DNA of 33,270 nucleotides from assembly GCA_947473325.1 (NCBI GenBank), contig CANJEJ010000013.1, positions 1-33,270 of the forward strand, in the 5' to 3' direction. This document shows, one piece after another, positions 7,275-15,450 of the stretch. Position 1 is the first letter of the stretch, and each line of letters starts with the position of its first letter. The DNA is from Alphaproteobacteria bacterium (GTDB lineage: Bacteria; Pseudomonadota; Alphaproteobacteria; SHVP01). The translations under genes were made by a program, and so were the position numbers. The notes under the pieces are model-generated. The model was not told where the DNA came from, did no database searches, and saw only the letters and a list, made by a program, of their open reading frames with translations.

Positions 7275-8288
7275 TCAGGCTTCGAGGAGGTCCCTGCCAA
7301 CTTTCTGCGCGGCAGGAGACAGACACTCCAGCGCTTCGAGCGTCTGGCGCAGTGCCGCGTCGATGGGCGTGTGCGACTCCTCGCCGAGGAACGCAACGAG
7401 CTTTGTATTGTCGAGCTCGATCGATTCGCGCCAGATATAGCGCATCTCATGCATTTCGCGGAACAGGCGCACAACAGGCGACGTGAGCGTCACCAGCCAC
7501 CAGGGAAAACCCCAGATCGGCAATGTCGGATCACCCACCGCATGACGCACGGCTTCGGCGAGGTCGCGGTTGCGTGCAAACCAGTGGCCACGGAAGTGGA
7601 AGCGTTCGAATGGGGCCAGTTCGTCCGCACGGTCGAGAAGCTGCGCCATTGTTTCGGCAAGATCGGGCAAATAGGCCCATGCATGACCGGCGCCCACCGC
7701 GCCAGGATCGACAAAGCGGCGCAGCTGCTTGCCCGGCGTGACCATGCCCTGCCCGAACCAGGTGTTGCCGCCGCTCGCCCCGAAATAATCGCCGGCGCGT
7801 ACGATGAGAACCGGCACGCCTGATTCAGCCGCCCGCCGCAACCTCTCTTCCATCTCCACACGGATCGCGCCTTTGCGTGTGGTGGGCCGCTGCGGCGTGT
7901 CTTCGTGCAGCAGACGGCGATCGCCCGGTCCGTAGTTGTAGACTGTACCGGGAAACAAGATTCGCGCGCCGTGACGACGCGCGGCCGCGATGGTTGCATC
8001 GAGCATCGGCAGAGCAAGGCCCCGCCAGTTGCGATAACGCGGAGGATTGACCCCATGGACGATGAGGTCCGCCCCGCGCGCCGCGCGGGCGACGTCATCC
8101 GCGTTCATCGCATCACCGGAGGTCCATGCAAGCGTTGGGTCGAGGCCGTCGCCAGCGAGGGGACGGCGCGTCAACGCCCGCACTGCCCAGCCATGCCGCA
8201 CCAGAGCTTTCGCCGTCTCCGCACCGATGCCGCCCGTCGCCCCCAGCACCAGCGCGATCCGTCCTGTCGACATTGCCGCGTCCGTCAT
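7275..8288 (-). CDS. NAD(P)-dependent epimerase/dehydratase-type oxidoreductase
   Basis: A 337-residue extended short-chain dehydrogenase-like protein. The dinucleotide-binding motif is ALVLGATGGIGAETAKALVRHG near the N-terminus, followed by GDAMNADDVARAARGADLIVHGVNPP, typical of the NAD-dependent epimerase/NmrA-like group. A Tyr in TVYNYGPGDRR lies where the catalytic Tyr occurs in relatives, but no clean YxxxK follows. The start at 8288 is chosen because of AGGAGGT immediately upstream; the frame remains open to 8342 without a ribosome site. It is divergent from the LysR gene at 8383, the usual layout for a LysR target. Substrate unknown. Confidence 0.85.
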   Translation of the reverse strand: MTDAAMSTGRIALVLGATGGIGAETAKALVRHGWAVRALTRRPLAGDGLDPTLAWTSGDAMNADDVARAARGADLIVHGVNPPRYRNWRGLALPMLDATIAAARRHGARILFPGTVYNYGPGDRRLLHEDTPQRPTTRKGAIRVEMEERLRRAAESGVPVLIVRAGDYFGASGGNTWFGQGMVTPGKQLRRFVDPGAVGAGHAWAYLPDLAETMAQLLDRADELAPFERFHFRGHWFARNRDLAEAVRHAVGDPTLPIWGFPWWLVTLTSPVVRLFREMHEMRYIWRESIELDNTKLVAFLGEESHTPIDAALRQTLEALECLSPAAQKVGRDLLEA

Positions 8289-8344
8289 TGTTACCTCCTG
8301 CGTTAATGACGCACGAACTTGGCATCGGGCGGCATTCAACAAAA

Positions 8345-8372
8345 TTGTCTAATATTGTCGACTTGTTATACC
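8345..8372 (+). promoter_or_regulatory. Candidate promoter for the LysR gene, implying an almost leaderless mRNA
   Basis: TTGTCT (8345-8350), a 16-base spacer and TATACC (8367-8372) lie in an AT-rich patch within GC-rich surroundings. Transcription from here would begin about 4 bases before, or at, the ATG at 8383, which has no Shine-Dalgarno. The hexamer ATTGTC occurs at 8344 and again at 8354, exactly 10 bp apart, and could be a repeated half-site for the LysR protein. Confidence 0.35.
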
Positions 8373-8382
8373 TTTCTGAATA

Positions 8383-9291
8383 ATGACGACCGACCCCGAC
8401 TGGGACCACTACCGTTCGCTGCTGGCCGTGCTGCGCGAGGGCACGTTGTCGGGCGCGGCGCGACGGCTCGGCCTGACGCAACCCACCATCGGCCGCCATA
8501 TCGACGAACTGGAAACGCGCATGGGCGTGGCGCTGTTCAGCCGTACACCGTCAGGCCTTACGCCGACCGACGCCGCCCGCACACTGGAACCGCACGCGGC
8601 GGAAATGGAAGCCGCCGCCAGTGCGCTCCTGCGCATGGCGGGCAGCGACGCGGATACGCCGCGCGGTGCGGTGCGGCTGACCGCCAGCGAAATCATCGGC
8701 GTTGAGGTGCTGCCGCCCCTGCTCGCCGCCATCCGCCGCAGCCAGCCGGAAATCGTCATCGAACTCGTGCCCACCAACCGCAACGAGGATGTGCTGCACC
8801 GCGCCGTCGATATCGCCGTGCGCATGACACGGCCGACGCAGGGGGCGTTGGTGGCAAAGCACCTTGGCGCCGTGTCAATCGGACTCTTCGGTCACCCCGA
8901 CTATCTACGCCGAAGAGGTAGGCCGCGCACGCTTGCGGACCTGGCAGACCACGACATCATCGGCTTCGACCGGGACATTCCGGCACTCGCCGGACTGGAG
9001 ATCCTGTCCGGCGCGCTGGATCGCAACCGCTTCGCGCTGCGAACCGACCACGACCTTGCCATGCTGGCGACGCTGCGCGCCGGCTTTGGCCTTGGCCTCT
9101 GCCAGCGCGGCATCGGCCTGCGGGACGGACTGGTTCCCCTCCTCGAAAAGGAGATCGCCATCCCGCTCGACATCTGGATGACGATGCACGGCGACCTGCG
9201 CCGGGTGCGGCGCATGCGCATCGTCTTCGACGCCCTGACCGAAGGCTTGCTTGCCTACATCAAGGCGTCGGCGCCACAACGACGGAAGTAG
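8383..9291 (+). CDS. LysR family transcriptional regulator
   Basis: A 302-residue regulator with the standard LysR plan. The N-terminal winged helix-turn-helix (residues ~8-65) reads HYRSLLAVLREGTLSGAARRLGLTQPTIGRHIDELE, followed by a linker helix and a periplasmic-binding-protein-like effector domain (RGAVRLTASEIIGVEVLPPLL onward). The start fits the family because the first helix begins within 10 residues. It has no ribosome site and may be translated from a leaderless transcript. It is divergent from the epimerase gene across 94 bp and probably regulates that gene and itself. The inducer is unknown. It ends 2 bp from the convergent leuD stop. Confidence 0.92.
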   Translation: MTTDPDWDHYRSLLAVLREGTLSGAARRLGLTQPTIGRHIDELETRMGVALFSRTPSGLTPTDAARTLEPHAAEMEAAASALLRMAGSDADTPRGAVRLTASEIIGVEVLPPLLAAIRRSQPEIVIELVPTNRNEDVLHRAVDIAVRMTRPTQGALVAKHLGAVSIGLFGHPDYLRRRGRPRTLADLADHDIIGFDRDIPALAGLEILSGALDRNRFALRTDHDLAMLATLRAGFGLGLCQRGIGLRDGLVPLLEKEIAIPLDIWMTMHGDLRRVRRMRIVFDALTEGLLAYIKASAPQRRK

Positions 9292-9293
9292 CG

Positions 9294-9926
9294 CTAGCCG
9301 CGCTCCGGCCGCGGCGGCGCGGACATCCAGGGACGGCGCGACTTGTAGGCCGTTTCGAACGTGCTGATCTCCGGGTCGTTCAGCAGCGTCACGCCGACTT
9401 CGTCAAGGCCAAGCAGCATGCTCTGCTTGTGGAAGCCGCCGATGTCGAAGCCGTGTGTCTTGCCGTCGGGCGCGAGCACGGTCTGCTTCTCGAGGTCGAT
9501 GGTGATCCTGGCGCCCGGATTCTTCAGCAACTGGGCGCGCAGGTCTTCAACCACCGCCTGATCGAGACGCACCGGCAGGAAGCCGTTCTTGAAGGCATTG
9601 TTGTAGAAGATGTCGCCAAAACTCGACGCGATGACGCTGCGGATGCCGGAATCGGTCAGCGCCCACACGGCCTGCTCGCGGCTGGAGCCGCCACCGAAGG
9701 CGCGGTCCGCGACCATGATGCCCGCGTTGCGATAGGGCGCCTGGTTCAGCACGAAGTCCGGCTTCTCGCTGTTGTCATCGTTGTAGCGCAGATCGCGGAA
9801 CAGGAAGGTCTGATAGCCTTCCGAACGCGGCCGGCGCAGGAAGCGCGCGGGCAGTAGCTGGTCGGTGTCGACGTTGGGTTTCTCGTAGGGCGCGGCAACC
9901 GCGGTGAAGACGGTGAATTTGTCCAT
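9294..9926 (-). CDS. leuD: 3-isopropylmalate dehydratase small subunit
   Basis: A 210-residue swivel-domain subunit that, with LeuC, isomerises 2-isopropylmalate to 3-isopropylmalate in leucine synthesis in the cytosol. Family motifs are clear: PNVDTDQLLPARFL near the N-terminus, FGGGSSREQAVWAL (substrate-binding loop), and SSFGDIFYNNAFKNGFLPV. Length is typical. The ATG at 9926 has AAGGAG upstream. It follows leuC by 11 bp in the same direction, so the subunits are co-produced. leuA and leuB are not in the window. Confidence 0.97.
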   Translation of the reverse strand: MDKFTVFTAVAAPYEKPNVDTDQLLPARFLRRPRSEGYQTFLFRDLRYNDDNSEKPDFVLNQAPYRNAGIMVADRAFGGGSSREQAVWALTDSGIRSVIASSFGDIFYNNAFKNGFLPVRLDQAVVEDLRAQLLKNPGARITIDLEKQTVLAPDGKTHGFDIGGFHKQSMLLGLDEVGVTLLNDPEISTFETAYKSRRPWMSAPPRPERG

Positions 9927-9937
9927 GGTCCGTCTCC

Positions 9938-11329
9938 TTACAGGAAGTCGCGCACGTCGGCGAAATGGCCGGTGAGCGCCGCGGCCACGGCCATCGCCGG
10001 GCTAACGAGGTGGGTGCGGGCTTCCTTGCCCTGGCGGCCGCGGAAGTTGCGGTTCGAGGTCGAGGCGCAGCGTTCCTTGGGGCCGACGAGGTCGCCGTTC
10101 ATGCCGACGCACATCGAGCAACCCGATTCACGCCATTCAAAGCCGGCGTCCTTGAAGATCTTGTCGAGGCCTTCCTTCTCCGCCTGCTTCTTCACCAGCG
10201 TCGAGCCCGGCGAGATCATCGACGGGATCTTCACCTTGCCCTTACGGGCAATAGCGGCGGCGGCGCGCAGGTCTTCGATGCGGCTGTTGGTGCAGGAGCC
10301 GATGAAGACGCGATCGACCTTCACGTCGGTCAGTAACTGGCCCGGCTGCAGGCCCATGTAGTCGAGCTGGTCCTGGATCGCCTGGCGACGCTTCGGGTCG
10401 CTTTCCTTGGCCGGGTCGGGCACGCGGCCGGTGATCGGCGCGACGTCCTCGGGGCTGGTGCCCCAGGTCAGCATGGGGACGAGTTCGCTGGCGTCGAGCG
10501 TCACTTCCAGGTCGAATTTCGCACCGGGATCGGACGGCAACGTCTTCCAGTAGGCGATGGCCTTGTCCCAGTTGGCGCCAGTCGGCGCAAAGGGCTTGCC
10601 CTTCACATAGGCAAAGGTGGTCTCGTCTGGCGCGACCATGCCGGCACGCGCGCCCGCCTCGATCGACATGTTGCAGACGGTGGCGCGTTCCTCGATCGAC
10701 AACGCGCGGATAGCGGGTCCGGCATATTCGATGACATGGCCGGTGGCGCCATTGGTGCCGACCTTGCCGATGATGGCGAGGATGATGTCCTTCGCCGTCA
10801 CGCCCTTGCCGATGGTGCCGTTGACGGTGACGCGCATCTGCTTCGGCTTGCGCTGCCAGGTCGTCTGCGTCGCCAGCACATGATAGATGTCCGACGCACC
10901 CACGCCGAAGGCGATACAGCCCAGCGCGCCATGGGTCGAGGTGTGTGAGTCGCCGCAGACCAGCGTTGTGCCCGGCAGGGTGATCCCCTGCTCCGGCCCG
11001 ACGACATGGGCGATGCCCTGGCGGTCATCATCCAATCCAAAATGCGTGATGCCGAACTTGCCAGTGTTGCGCGTCAGCGTCTGCACCACCTGGCGCTGCT
11101 CCAGGTCCGGGATGTCCTCGAGCTTGTGCGACAGGGTCGACACGCCATGGTCGGGCGTCGCGAAGGTCAGGTCGGGGCGGCGCACCGGCAGGTTCTTGTT
11201 CGCGAGGAAGTTGAAGGCGTGCGAGGAGCCGTCATGCGCGAGATGAGTGGCGATGTAGAGCAGGGTCTGCCCGTCTTCGCGCACCAGCACGGTGTGGTCG
11301 TCCCAGATCTTCTCGAAACAGGTCTTCAT
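9938..11329 (-). CDS. leuC: 3-isopropylmalate dehydratase large subunit
   Basis: A 463-residue aconitase-family subunit carrying the catalytic [4Fe-4S] cluster for the LeuCD isomerase. Cluster cysteines are Cys346 in IGSCTNSR and Cys404/Cys407 in GCSMCVGMN. Other hallmarks are FATPDHGVST, VCGDSHTSTHGALGCIAFGVG and STSNRNFRGRQG. Length matches the bacterial LeuC type. The ATG at 11329 has only a weak ribosome site. It lies 113 bp after the E1-like gene on the same strand, with a GC-rich hairpin between, so its own promoter is likely but was not identified confidently. Confidence 0.97.
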   Translation of the reverse strand: MKTCFEKIWDDHTVLVREDGQTLLYIATHLAHDGSSHAFNFLANKNLPVRRPDLTFATPDHGVSTLSHKLEDIPDLEQRQVVQTLTRNTGKFGITHFGLDDDRQGIAHVVGPEQGITLPGTTLVCGDSHTSTHGALGCIAFGVGASDIYHVLATQTTWQRKPKQMRVTVNGTIGKGVTAKDIILAIIGKVGTNGATGHVIEYAGPAIRALSIEERATVCNMSIEAGARAGMVAPDETTFAYVKGKPFAPTGANWDKAIAYWKTLPSDPGAKFDLEVTLDASELVPMLTWGTSPEDVAPITGRVPDPAKESDPKRRQAIQDQLDYMGLQPGQLLTDVKVDRVFIGSCTNSRIEDLRAAAAIARKGKVKIPSMISPGSTLVKKQAEKEGLDKIFKDAGFEWRESGCSMCVGMNGDLVGPKERCASTSNRNFRGRQGKEARTHLVSPAMAVAAALTGHFADVRDFL

Positions 11330-11421
11330 GGTCTGCGTCCAGGGGCTGTTCGGTCGGCGCGCAACCTAGCACGCAGGCCGGGAGAATCCAGCGGCAGCGG
11401 ATAGTCCCTGAATTTGGTCCC

Positions 11422-11438
11422 TGCCCCGCCCCGGGGCA
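11422..11438 (-). terminator. Short GC hairpin after the E1-like gene
   Basis: TGCCCC (11422-11427) and GGGGCA (11433-11438) form a 6-bp stem with a 5-base loop just past the stop at 11443. No T-tract follows on the minus strand, so it may be a weak or Rho-assisted terminator, or simply GC-rich leader. Confidence 0.3.
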
Positions 11439-11442
11439 AGCC

Positions 11443-13815
11443 TTACGCCACCGCGCGCAGGCCCCGCTGGCCGAGGCAGGCAATGGCGCAGGCGTCGAGG
11501 ATGGCGTCGGCGTCGATGCCATAGGCGCGGTAGAGGTCGGGAATGTCGCCTGACTGGCCGAAATGATCGACACCGAGCGGCACCACGCGATGGCCCGCCA
11601 CCGAGCCGATCCAGGACAGTGTCGAAGGCGCCCCGTCCACCACCGTCACCAAGGCTGCGTCGGGCGCGAGGTCGGCGAGCAGGCGCGCAACATGGGCGCG
11701 CGGGCCCCCGTTCAGGCTGTCGCGCCAGCCGCGGTGCAGCAGGTCGGCCGACGGCACGGCGAGCAGGCCGGCACCCGGGATGTCTTCGAGGATCGCGGCA
11801 TGCGCTTCGGCCGCTTCGGGCGCCACCGTTCCGGCATAGACGATGGCGAGGGAAGCGCCCTTCGCGGGACGCTTCTGCCAGTAGGCGCCCTGCAGCAGGT
11901 CGTCGCGGATAGCAGCGATGTCGCGCTCCGGCTGGTCGAGCGGCCGGGTGGACAGGCGCAGGTAGACGGCGCTGCCGTCGGGCCGCTGCATCCAGTCGAA
12001 GGCCCACATCATGATCGCCTGCAATTCGTCGACATAGGCCGGGTCGAAGCTGGCGAGCTTGTCCTGTGCCATGCCGATCAGCGGCGTGGAAATGGACTGG
12101 TGTGCGCCGCCTTCGGGCGCGAGCGACAGGCCCGAGGGCGTCGCCACCACCATGAAGCGCGCGTCCTGGTAGCAGGCGTAGTTGAGCGAATCGAGGCCGC
12201 GCATGATGAAGGGATCGTAGAGCGTGCCGACCGGCAGCAGGCGCTTGCCGAACAGCGGGCCGGACAGGCCGGCGGCGGCGAGGAACAGGAACAGGTTGTT
12301 CTCGGCGATGCCGAGTTCGAAATGCTGGCCGGCTTGCGACATCGACCATTTCAGCGGCGACAGCACGTTCTCGTCCTTGAACGTGTCGGCGCGCCCGACG
12401 CGGTCGAAGATGCCGCGGTGATTCACCCAGGCGCCGAGGTTGGTCGACACGGTGACGTCGGGCGACATGGTGACGATGGCATCGGCGAGCGCGGTGTCGC
12501 TGCGGCCGATCTCGTTCATGATGCGGCCGAAGCCTTCCTGGGTCGATGCCTTCTTCGGCTGCGACACGGCAAGCGTGGCGGGGACGTCCACGGTCGGGGC
12601 GTCCTTCACACGGCTGCCCTGCTGCGAGAATGGCGCCGCGGCGATGAAGTGGCGCAGCCGGTCGGGCGAGACGGGCAGGCCTTCGAACGGCTCCCATTCC
12701 TTGCCGGGTGTGACGCCGAATTCCTTGCGCACGGCATCCATCTGCTCTTCCGTCAGCAGGCCGGCGTGGTTGTCCTTGTGGCCCGCGAAGGGCAGGCCGC
12801 GGCCTTTGACCGTGTAGGCGATGAAGCAGTTGGGCCGCTCGGGATCGACATCGCGGAAGCCTTCGAGCACCGATTCCATGTCATGGCCGGCAAGGTCGGT
12901 GACGAGTTCGTAGAGCGAGGCATCGCTGTGCGAATCGAGCATCCCCTTCACGCCACTGGCATCGCCGATCTGCTTCTTGATGTGCGCGCGGAAACCGGCG
13001 CCGCCCTTATAGGTGAGCGCGGAGTAGAGCGAGTTCGGACAATCGTCGATCCAGCGCATCAGCGAGTCGCCGCCCGGCTGCTGGAAGGCGGCGTGCAGCT
13101 TCTTGCCGTATTTCAGCGTGATGACGTTCCAGCCGGTGGTCTTGAAGATGTCGCCGAAGCGGCCGAACAACCGGTCGGACACGGTGGAATCGAGGCTCTG
13201 ACGGTTGTAGTCGATGATCCACCACAGGTTCCGCGCGTCGTGCTTCCAGCCCTCGAGCATCGCCTCGAACACATTACCCTCGTCGAGCTCGGCATCGCCC
13301 ATCAGCGCGACCATGCGGCCCGGCGTCATGCCAGCGGGCAGCAGCTTCCGCGTGTCGAGATAGTCCTGGATCATCGAGGCGAAAAGCGTGACGCCGACGC
13401 CGAGGCCGACCGAGCCGGTGGAGAAATCCACCTCGTCCGCGTCCTTGGTGCGCGAGGGATAGCTCTGCGCGCCGCCGAGCGAGCGGAAGGCCTTCAGCTG
13501 GTCGAGCTTCTGCCGGCCCATCAGATACTGAATGGCGTGGAAGACGGGGCTCGCATGCGGCTTCACCGCGACGCGGTCCTGCGGCACGAGTTCGTGGAAA
13601 TAGAGCGCGGTCATCAGCGTGACCAGCGAGGCCGACGACGCCTGGTGCCCGCCCACCTTCAGCCCGTCGCGGTTGGGGCGCAGGTGATTGGCGTTGTGGA
13701 TCATCCAGGTCGACAGCCACAGCGCCTTCTTCTCCAACGCCTTGAGGGCGGCGAAGTCGTCGGGCGTGACGCCGGCGATCAGGTTGTCGCGCGAACGTGT
13801 GGCGGTCTGGACCAA
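11443..13815 (-). CDS. Transketolase-like / AceE-MdeB-type 2-oxoacid dehydrogenase E1 component
   Basis: A ~790-residue thiamine-diphosphate enzyme of the homodimeric E1 class (pyruvate dehydrogenase AceE, 2-oxobutyrate dehydrogenase MdeB), often annotated as transketolase. The cofactor motif begins GDAELDEGNVFEAML (Gly173-Asp174) and ends near IIDYNRQSLD. The second half has the transketolase pyrimidine domain, with GQHFELGIAENNLFLFL. AceE itself is near 890 residues, so this is a short form. I chose a TTG start at 13815 because TAGGGAGA lies seven bases upstream and it leaves the divergent operator free; an in-frame ATG at 13902 is the alternative (+29 residues). It is divergent from an Lrp/AsnC regulator, the layout known for mdeR-mdeAB of Pseudomonas putida, but no methionine gamma-lyase gene is adjacent. 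The substrate, pyruvate or another 2-oxoacid, is undecided. Confidence 0.85.
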   Translation of the reverse strand: MVQTATRSRDNLIAGVTPDDFAALKALEKKALWLSTWMIHNANHLRPNRDGLKVGGHQASSASLVTLMTALYFHELVPQDRVAVKPHASPVFHAIQYLMGRQKLDQLKAFRSLGGAQSYPSRTKDADEVDFSTGSVGLGVGVTLFASMIQDYLDTRKLLPAGMTPGRMVALMGDAELDEGNVFEAMLEGWKHDARNLWWIIDYNRQSLDSTVSDRLFGRFGDIFKTTGWNVITLKYGKKLHAAFQQPGGDSLMRWIDDCPNSLYSALTYKGGAGFRAHIKKQIGDASGVKGMLDSHSDASLYELVTDLAGHDMESVLEGFRDVDPERPNCFIAYTVKGRGLPFAGHKDNHAGLLTEEQMDAVRKEFGVTPGKEWEPFEGLPVSPDRLRHFIAAAPFSQQGSRVKDAPTVDVPATLAVSQPKKASTQEGFGRIMNEIGRSDTALADAIVTMSPDVTVSTNLGAWVNHRGIFDRVGRADTFKDENVLSPLKWSMSQAGQHFELGIAENNLFLFLAAAGLSGPLFGKRLLPVGTLYDPFIMRGLDSLNYACYQDARFMVVATPSGLSLAPEGGAHQSISTPLIGMAQDKLASFDPAYVDELQAIMMWAFDWMQRPDGSAVYLRLSTRPLDQPERDIAAIRDDLLQGAYWQKRPAKGASLAIVYAGTVAPEAAEAHAAILEDIPGAGLLAVPSADLLHRGWRDSLNGGPRAHVARLLADLAPDAALVTVVDGAPSTLSWIGSVAGHRVVPLGVDHFGQSGDIPDLYRAYGIDADAILDACAIACLGQRGLRAVA

Positions 13816-13860
13816 GGCTCTTCTCCCTACAGGCGATGAGCGTAGCAGCGACAGGCTGGA

Positions 13861-13887
13861 GAAACGTTGCGAAGCTTGCTCCGTTTC
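13861..13887. promoter_or_regulatory. Imperfect palindrome between the E1-like and Lrp genes (candidate Lrp-type operator)
   Basis: A 27-bp sequence with outer arms GAAACG / CGTTTC and a GCGAAGCTTGC core is symmetric at 9 of 13 position pairs. It is centred in the 121-bp divergent region between 13815 and 13937, where an autoregulating Lrp/AsnC protein would bind. Confidence 0.4.
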
Positions 13888-13936
13888 GATGAGATAAGGC
13901 ATCTTCTTGCGAGTAGAGTGGTCAGTGAGCAAGAAA

Positions 13937-14467
13937 ATGCCAGAACAACCCCTGGACGCGGTGGACCTTCGCCTTCTCGGCCTGCTGCAGGAGCAGGCCC
14001 GTATTTCCAACGTTGAACTGGCCGAGGCGGCCGGGCTGTCGCAATCGGCCTGCCTGCGCCGGGTGCGCGAGCTGGAGGCGGCCGGGGTGATGCGCGGCTA
14101 TGTCGGCCTGGCCGACCCTGCCGCGCTCGGCCTGGGCGTTTCCGTCATCGTCAATGTCACGCTCGAGCGCCAGGTCGAGACTGCGCTGGAAACCTTCGAG
14201 GCTGCCATCCAGCATTGGCCCGAGGTGATGGAGTGCTACCTGATGACCGGCGACTACGATTACCTCCTGCGCGTCGTGGTGCCCGACCTGAAGGCCTATG
14301 AACGCTTCCTGATGGACCGGCTGACCCGGCTGAAGGGCATCGCCAGCATCAAATCCTCCTTCGCGCTGAAGGAAATCGTCCATCGAACGGCGCTGCCGAT
14401 GGAACATCTGCGGCCCAGCAAATCCGCCGAAGCAAAGCCGAGGACTGAGCCAAAATCAAAGCTTTAG
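13937..14467 (+). CDS. Lrp/AsnC family transcriptional regulator
   Basis: A 176-residue regulator. The N-terminal helix-turn-helix is DAVDLRLLGLLQEQARISNVELAEAAGLSQ and following (residues ~6-60), then an alpha-beta RAM effector domain with MECYLMTGDYDYLLRVVVPDLKAYERF, where amino acids usually bind. The ATG at 13937 is preferred because the first helix begins a few residues later; GTG 13925 and TTG 13907 are in-frame alternatives. The basic tail (KSAEAKPRTEPKSKL) is longer than usual. Its divergent position next to the E1-like gene suggests it senses an amino acid whose carbon skeleton feeds that enzyme, as MdeR does with methionine; this is inference. Confidence 0.93.
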   Translation: MPEQPLDAVDLRLLGLLQEQARISNVELAEAAGLSQSACLRRVRELEAAGVMRGYVGLADPAALGLGVSVIVNVTLERQVETALETFEAAIQHWPEVMECYLMTGDYDYLLRVVVPDLKAYERFLMDRLTRLKGIASIKSSFALKEIVHRTALPMEHLRPSKSAEAKPRTEPKSKL

Positions 14468-14590
14468 TATCAGACTACCGCGCGCGGACCGGCGCTTTCC
14501 GATCGCCCGACACGGCTTTCGCCGCTTAAAGAACAGGTTTCTTGCCGCTACGGAAACCTTCATCCTGATATAGGAATAAAGAGACGAGAT

Positions 14591-14965
14591 TCAAGGCCGG
14601 CGGCGGGGTGTTTTCCGCGCCGGCTTCGTCTTGCCGGCAACCCGGGGCGGCAGGCCGTCGACAAAGGCTTCCGCCGCCTGTGTCCAGCCCCGCAGCTGTG
14701 CGGCGGTCTTCAGGCCGGGCGGATCGACATAGAGCATGCCGGGCATCGGCTTGCCGGTGAAATCCATGATGCGGGCGTGCGGCTTTTTCAGTGCCGCCGC
14801 GGCGCCAGGGCCGAGCCGCAGCATCATCACATCGCCCAGCACGCCGCAGGCCATGTGGCCCGCGACCATGAAGCAGAGGCCGCCGAACATCTTGCGTTCG
14901 CTGACGTCGTTGCGGTGCACGAGCGCGGCGCGGATCCGCCCGGCGAGGTCCTCGCTATAGGCCAT
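14591..14965 (-). CDS. TfoX/Sxy N-terminal domain protein
   Basis: A 124-residue protein with the TfoX N-terminal domain: ERKMFGGLCFMVAGHMACGVLGDVMMLRLG, then a second half ending in a Lys/Arg/Pro-rich tail (KTKPARKTPRRRP). In gamma-proteobacteria full TfoX activates competence with CRP; stand-alone N-terminal domains like this are widespread and have no established role. It starts one base after the stop of the GFA gene upstream on the same strand and is likely cotranscribed with it. The basic tail could contact nucleic acid. Confidence 0.88.
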   Translation of the reverse strand: MAYSEDLAGRIRAALVHRNDVSERKMFGGLCFMVAGHMACGVLGDVMMLRLGPGAAAALKKPHARIMDFTGKPMPGMLYVDPPGLKTAAQLRGWTQAAEAFVDGLPPRVAGKTKPARKTPRRRP

Positions 14966-14966
14966 A

Positions 14967-15398
14967 TCAGCCCGCCCCGCCCGGCGGCGTGGGTGGCATC
15001 ACGGCGAAATGCGGCAAGGCCGCGTCGAGCTTGTCCCAGGCGTGGCCGCGCGAGGCATAGACCACCATGGCCGGGCTGAATTGCGACGGATCATCGAAGC
15101 TGGCCGGCCGGATGAAGAAGAATCCCGGCATGCCGGCATTCCGCGAGAAGAGCGGCGTGCCGCAGGAGGGACAAAAGCCCCGGCCAATCAGGTTGCCGCT
15201 GTCTGCCGGCGATTCCCAGTAGCGCACCGTGCCGCGCACCGTCACCGCGGATTCCGGCAGCATGACATGCGAGGAATGGCCCGTGCCGCTCGCCTTCTGG
15301 CAGCTGGTGCACTGGCAATGGCCGCCCATGATCGGCGCTGCCGACACGGTGTAGCGGACGGCGCCGCAGGCGCAGCCGCCCTCGAACGGGATTTTCAT
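14967..15398 (-). CDS. GFA family (glutathione-dependent formaldehyde-activating enzyme-like) zinc protein
   Basis: A 143-residue protein with the GFA/CENP-V zinc fold. Cysteine motifs are GGCACGAVRY near the N-terminus, GGHCQCTSCQKASG, and GFCPSCGTPLFSR, which together bind structural and putative catalytic zinc. Founding members add glutathione to formaldehyde, though most homologues lack proof of that reaction. The ATG at 15398 has GGGAGGT upstream; an open frame extends to 15893 but crosses the divergent HxlR gene and is a shadow. It diverges from the HxlR regulator with two palindromes between them, so it is the likely target. Confidence 0.92.
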   Translation of the reverse strand: MKIPFEGGCACGAVRYTVSAAPIMGGHCQCTSCQKASGTGHSSHVMLPESAVTVRGTVRYWESPADSGNLIGRGFCPSCGTPLFSRNAGMPGFFFIRPASFDDPSQFSPAMVVYASRGHAWDKLDAALPHFAVMPPTPPGGAG

Positions 15399-15413
15399 GT
15401 TCAGACCTCCCTG

Positions 15414-15430
15414 ACTTGCGAATCGCAAGT
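15414..15430. promoter_or_regulatory. Palindromic operator 1 (probable HxlR site)
   Basis: ACTTGCGA-A-TCGCAAGT is a perfect 17-bp palindrome 15 bp upstream of the GFA start. Its half-site ACTTGC recurs in the second palindrome, whose centre is 36 bp away, supporting a pair of sites for one dimeric regulator. Confidence 0.65.
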
Positions 15431-15450
15431 GACCGTATCCTAGCTTGTCA

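Noticed and set aside
11563-13839. Long open frame of 758 codons on the plus strand opposite the E1-like gene
   Set aside because: The minus-strand frame has clear cofactor motifs; the plus-strand product is Arg/Gly/His rich without domains, as expected for a shadow in high-GC DNA.
13816-13902. Longer E1-like protein starting at ATG 13902
   Set aside because: Ser/Arg-rich extension, weak ribosome site, and would cover the likely operator; TTG at 13815 has a much better ribosome site. Not excluded.
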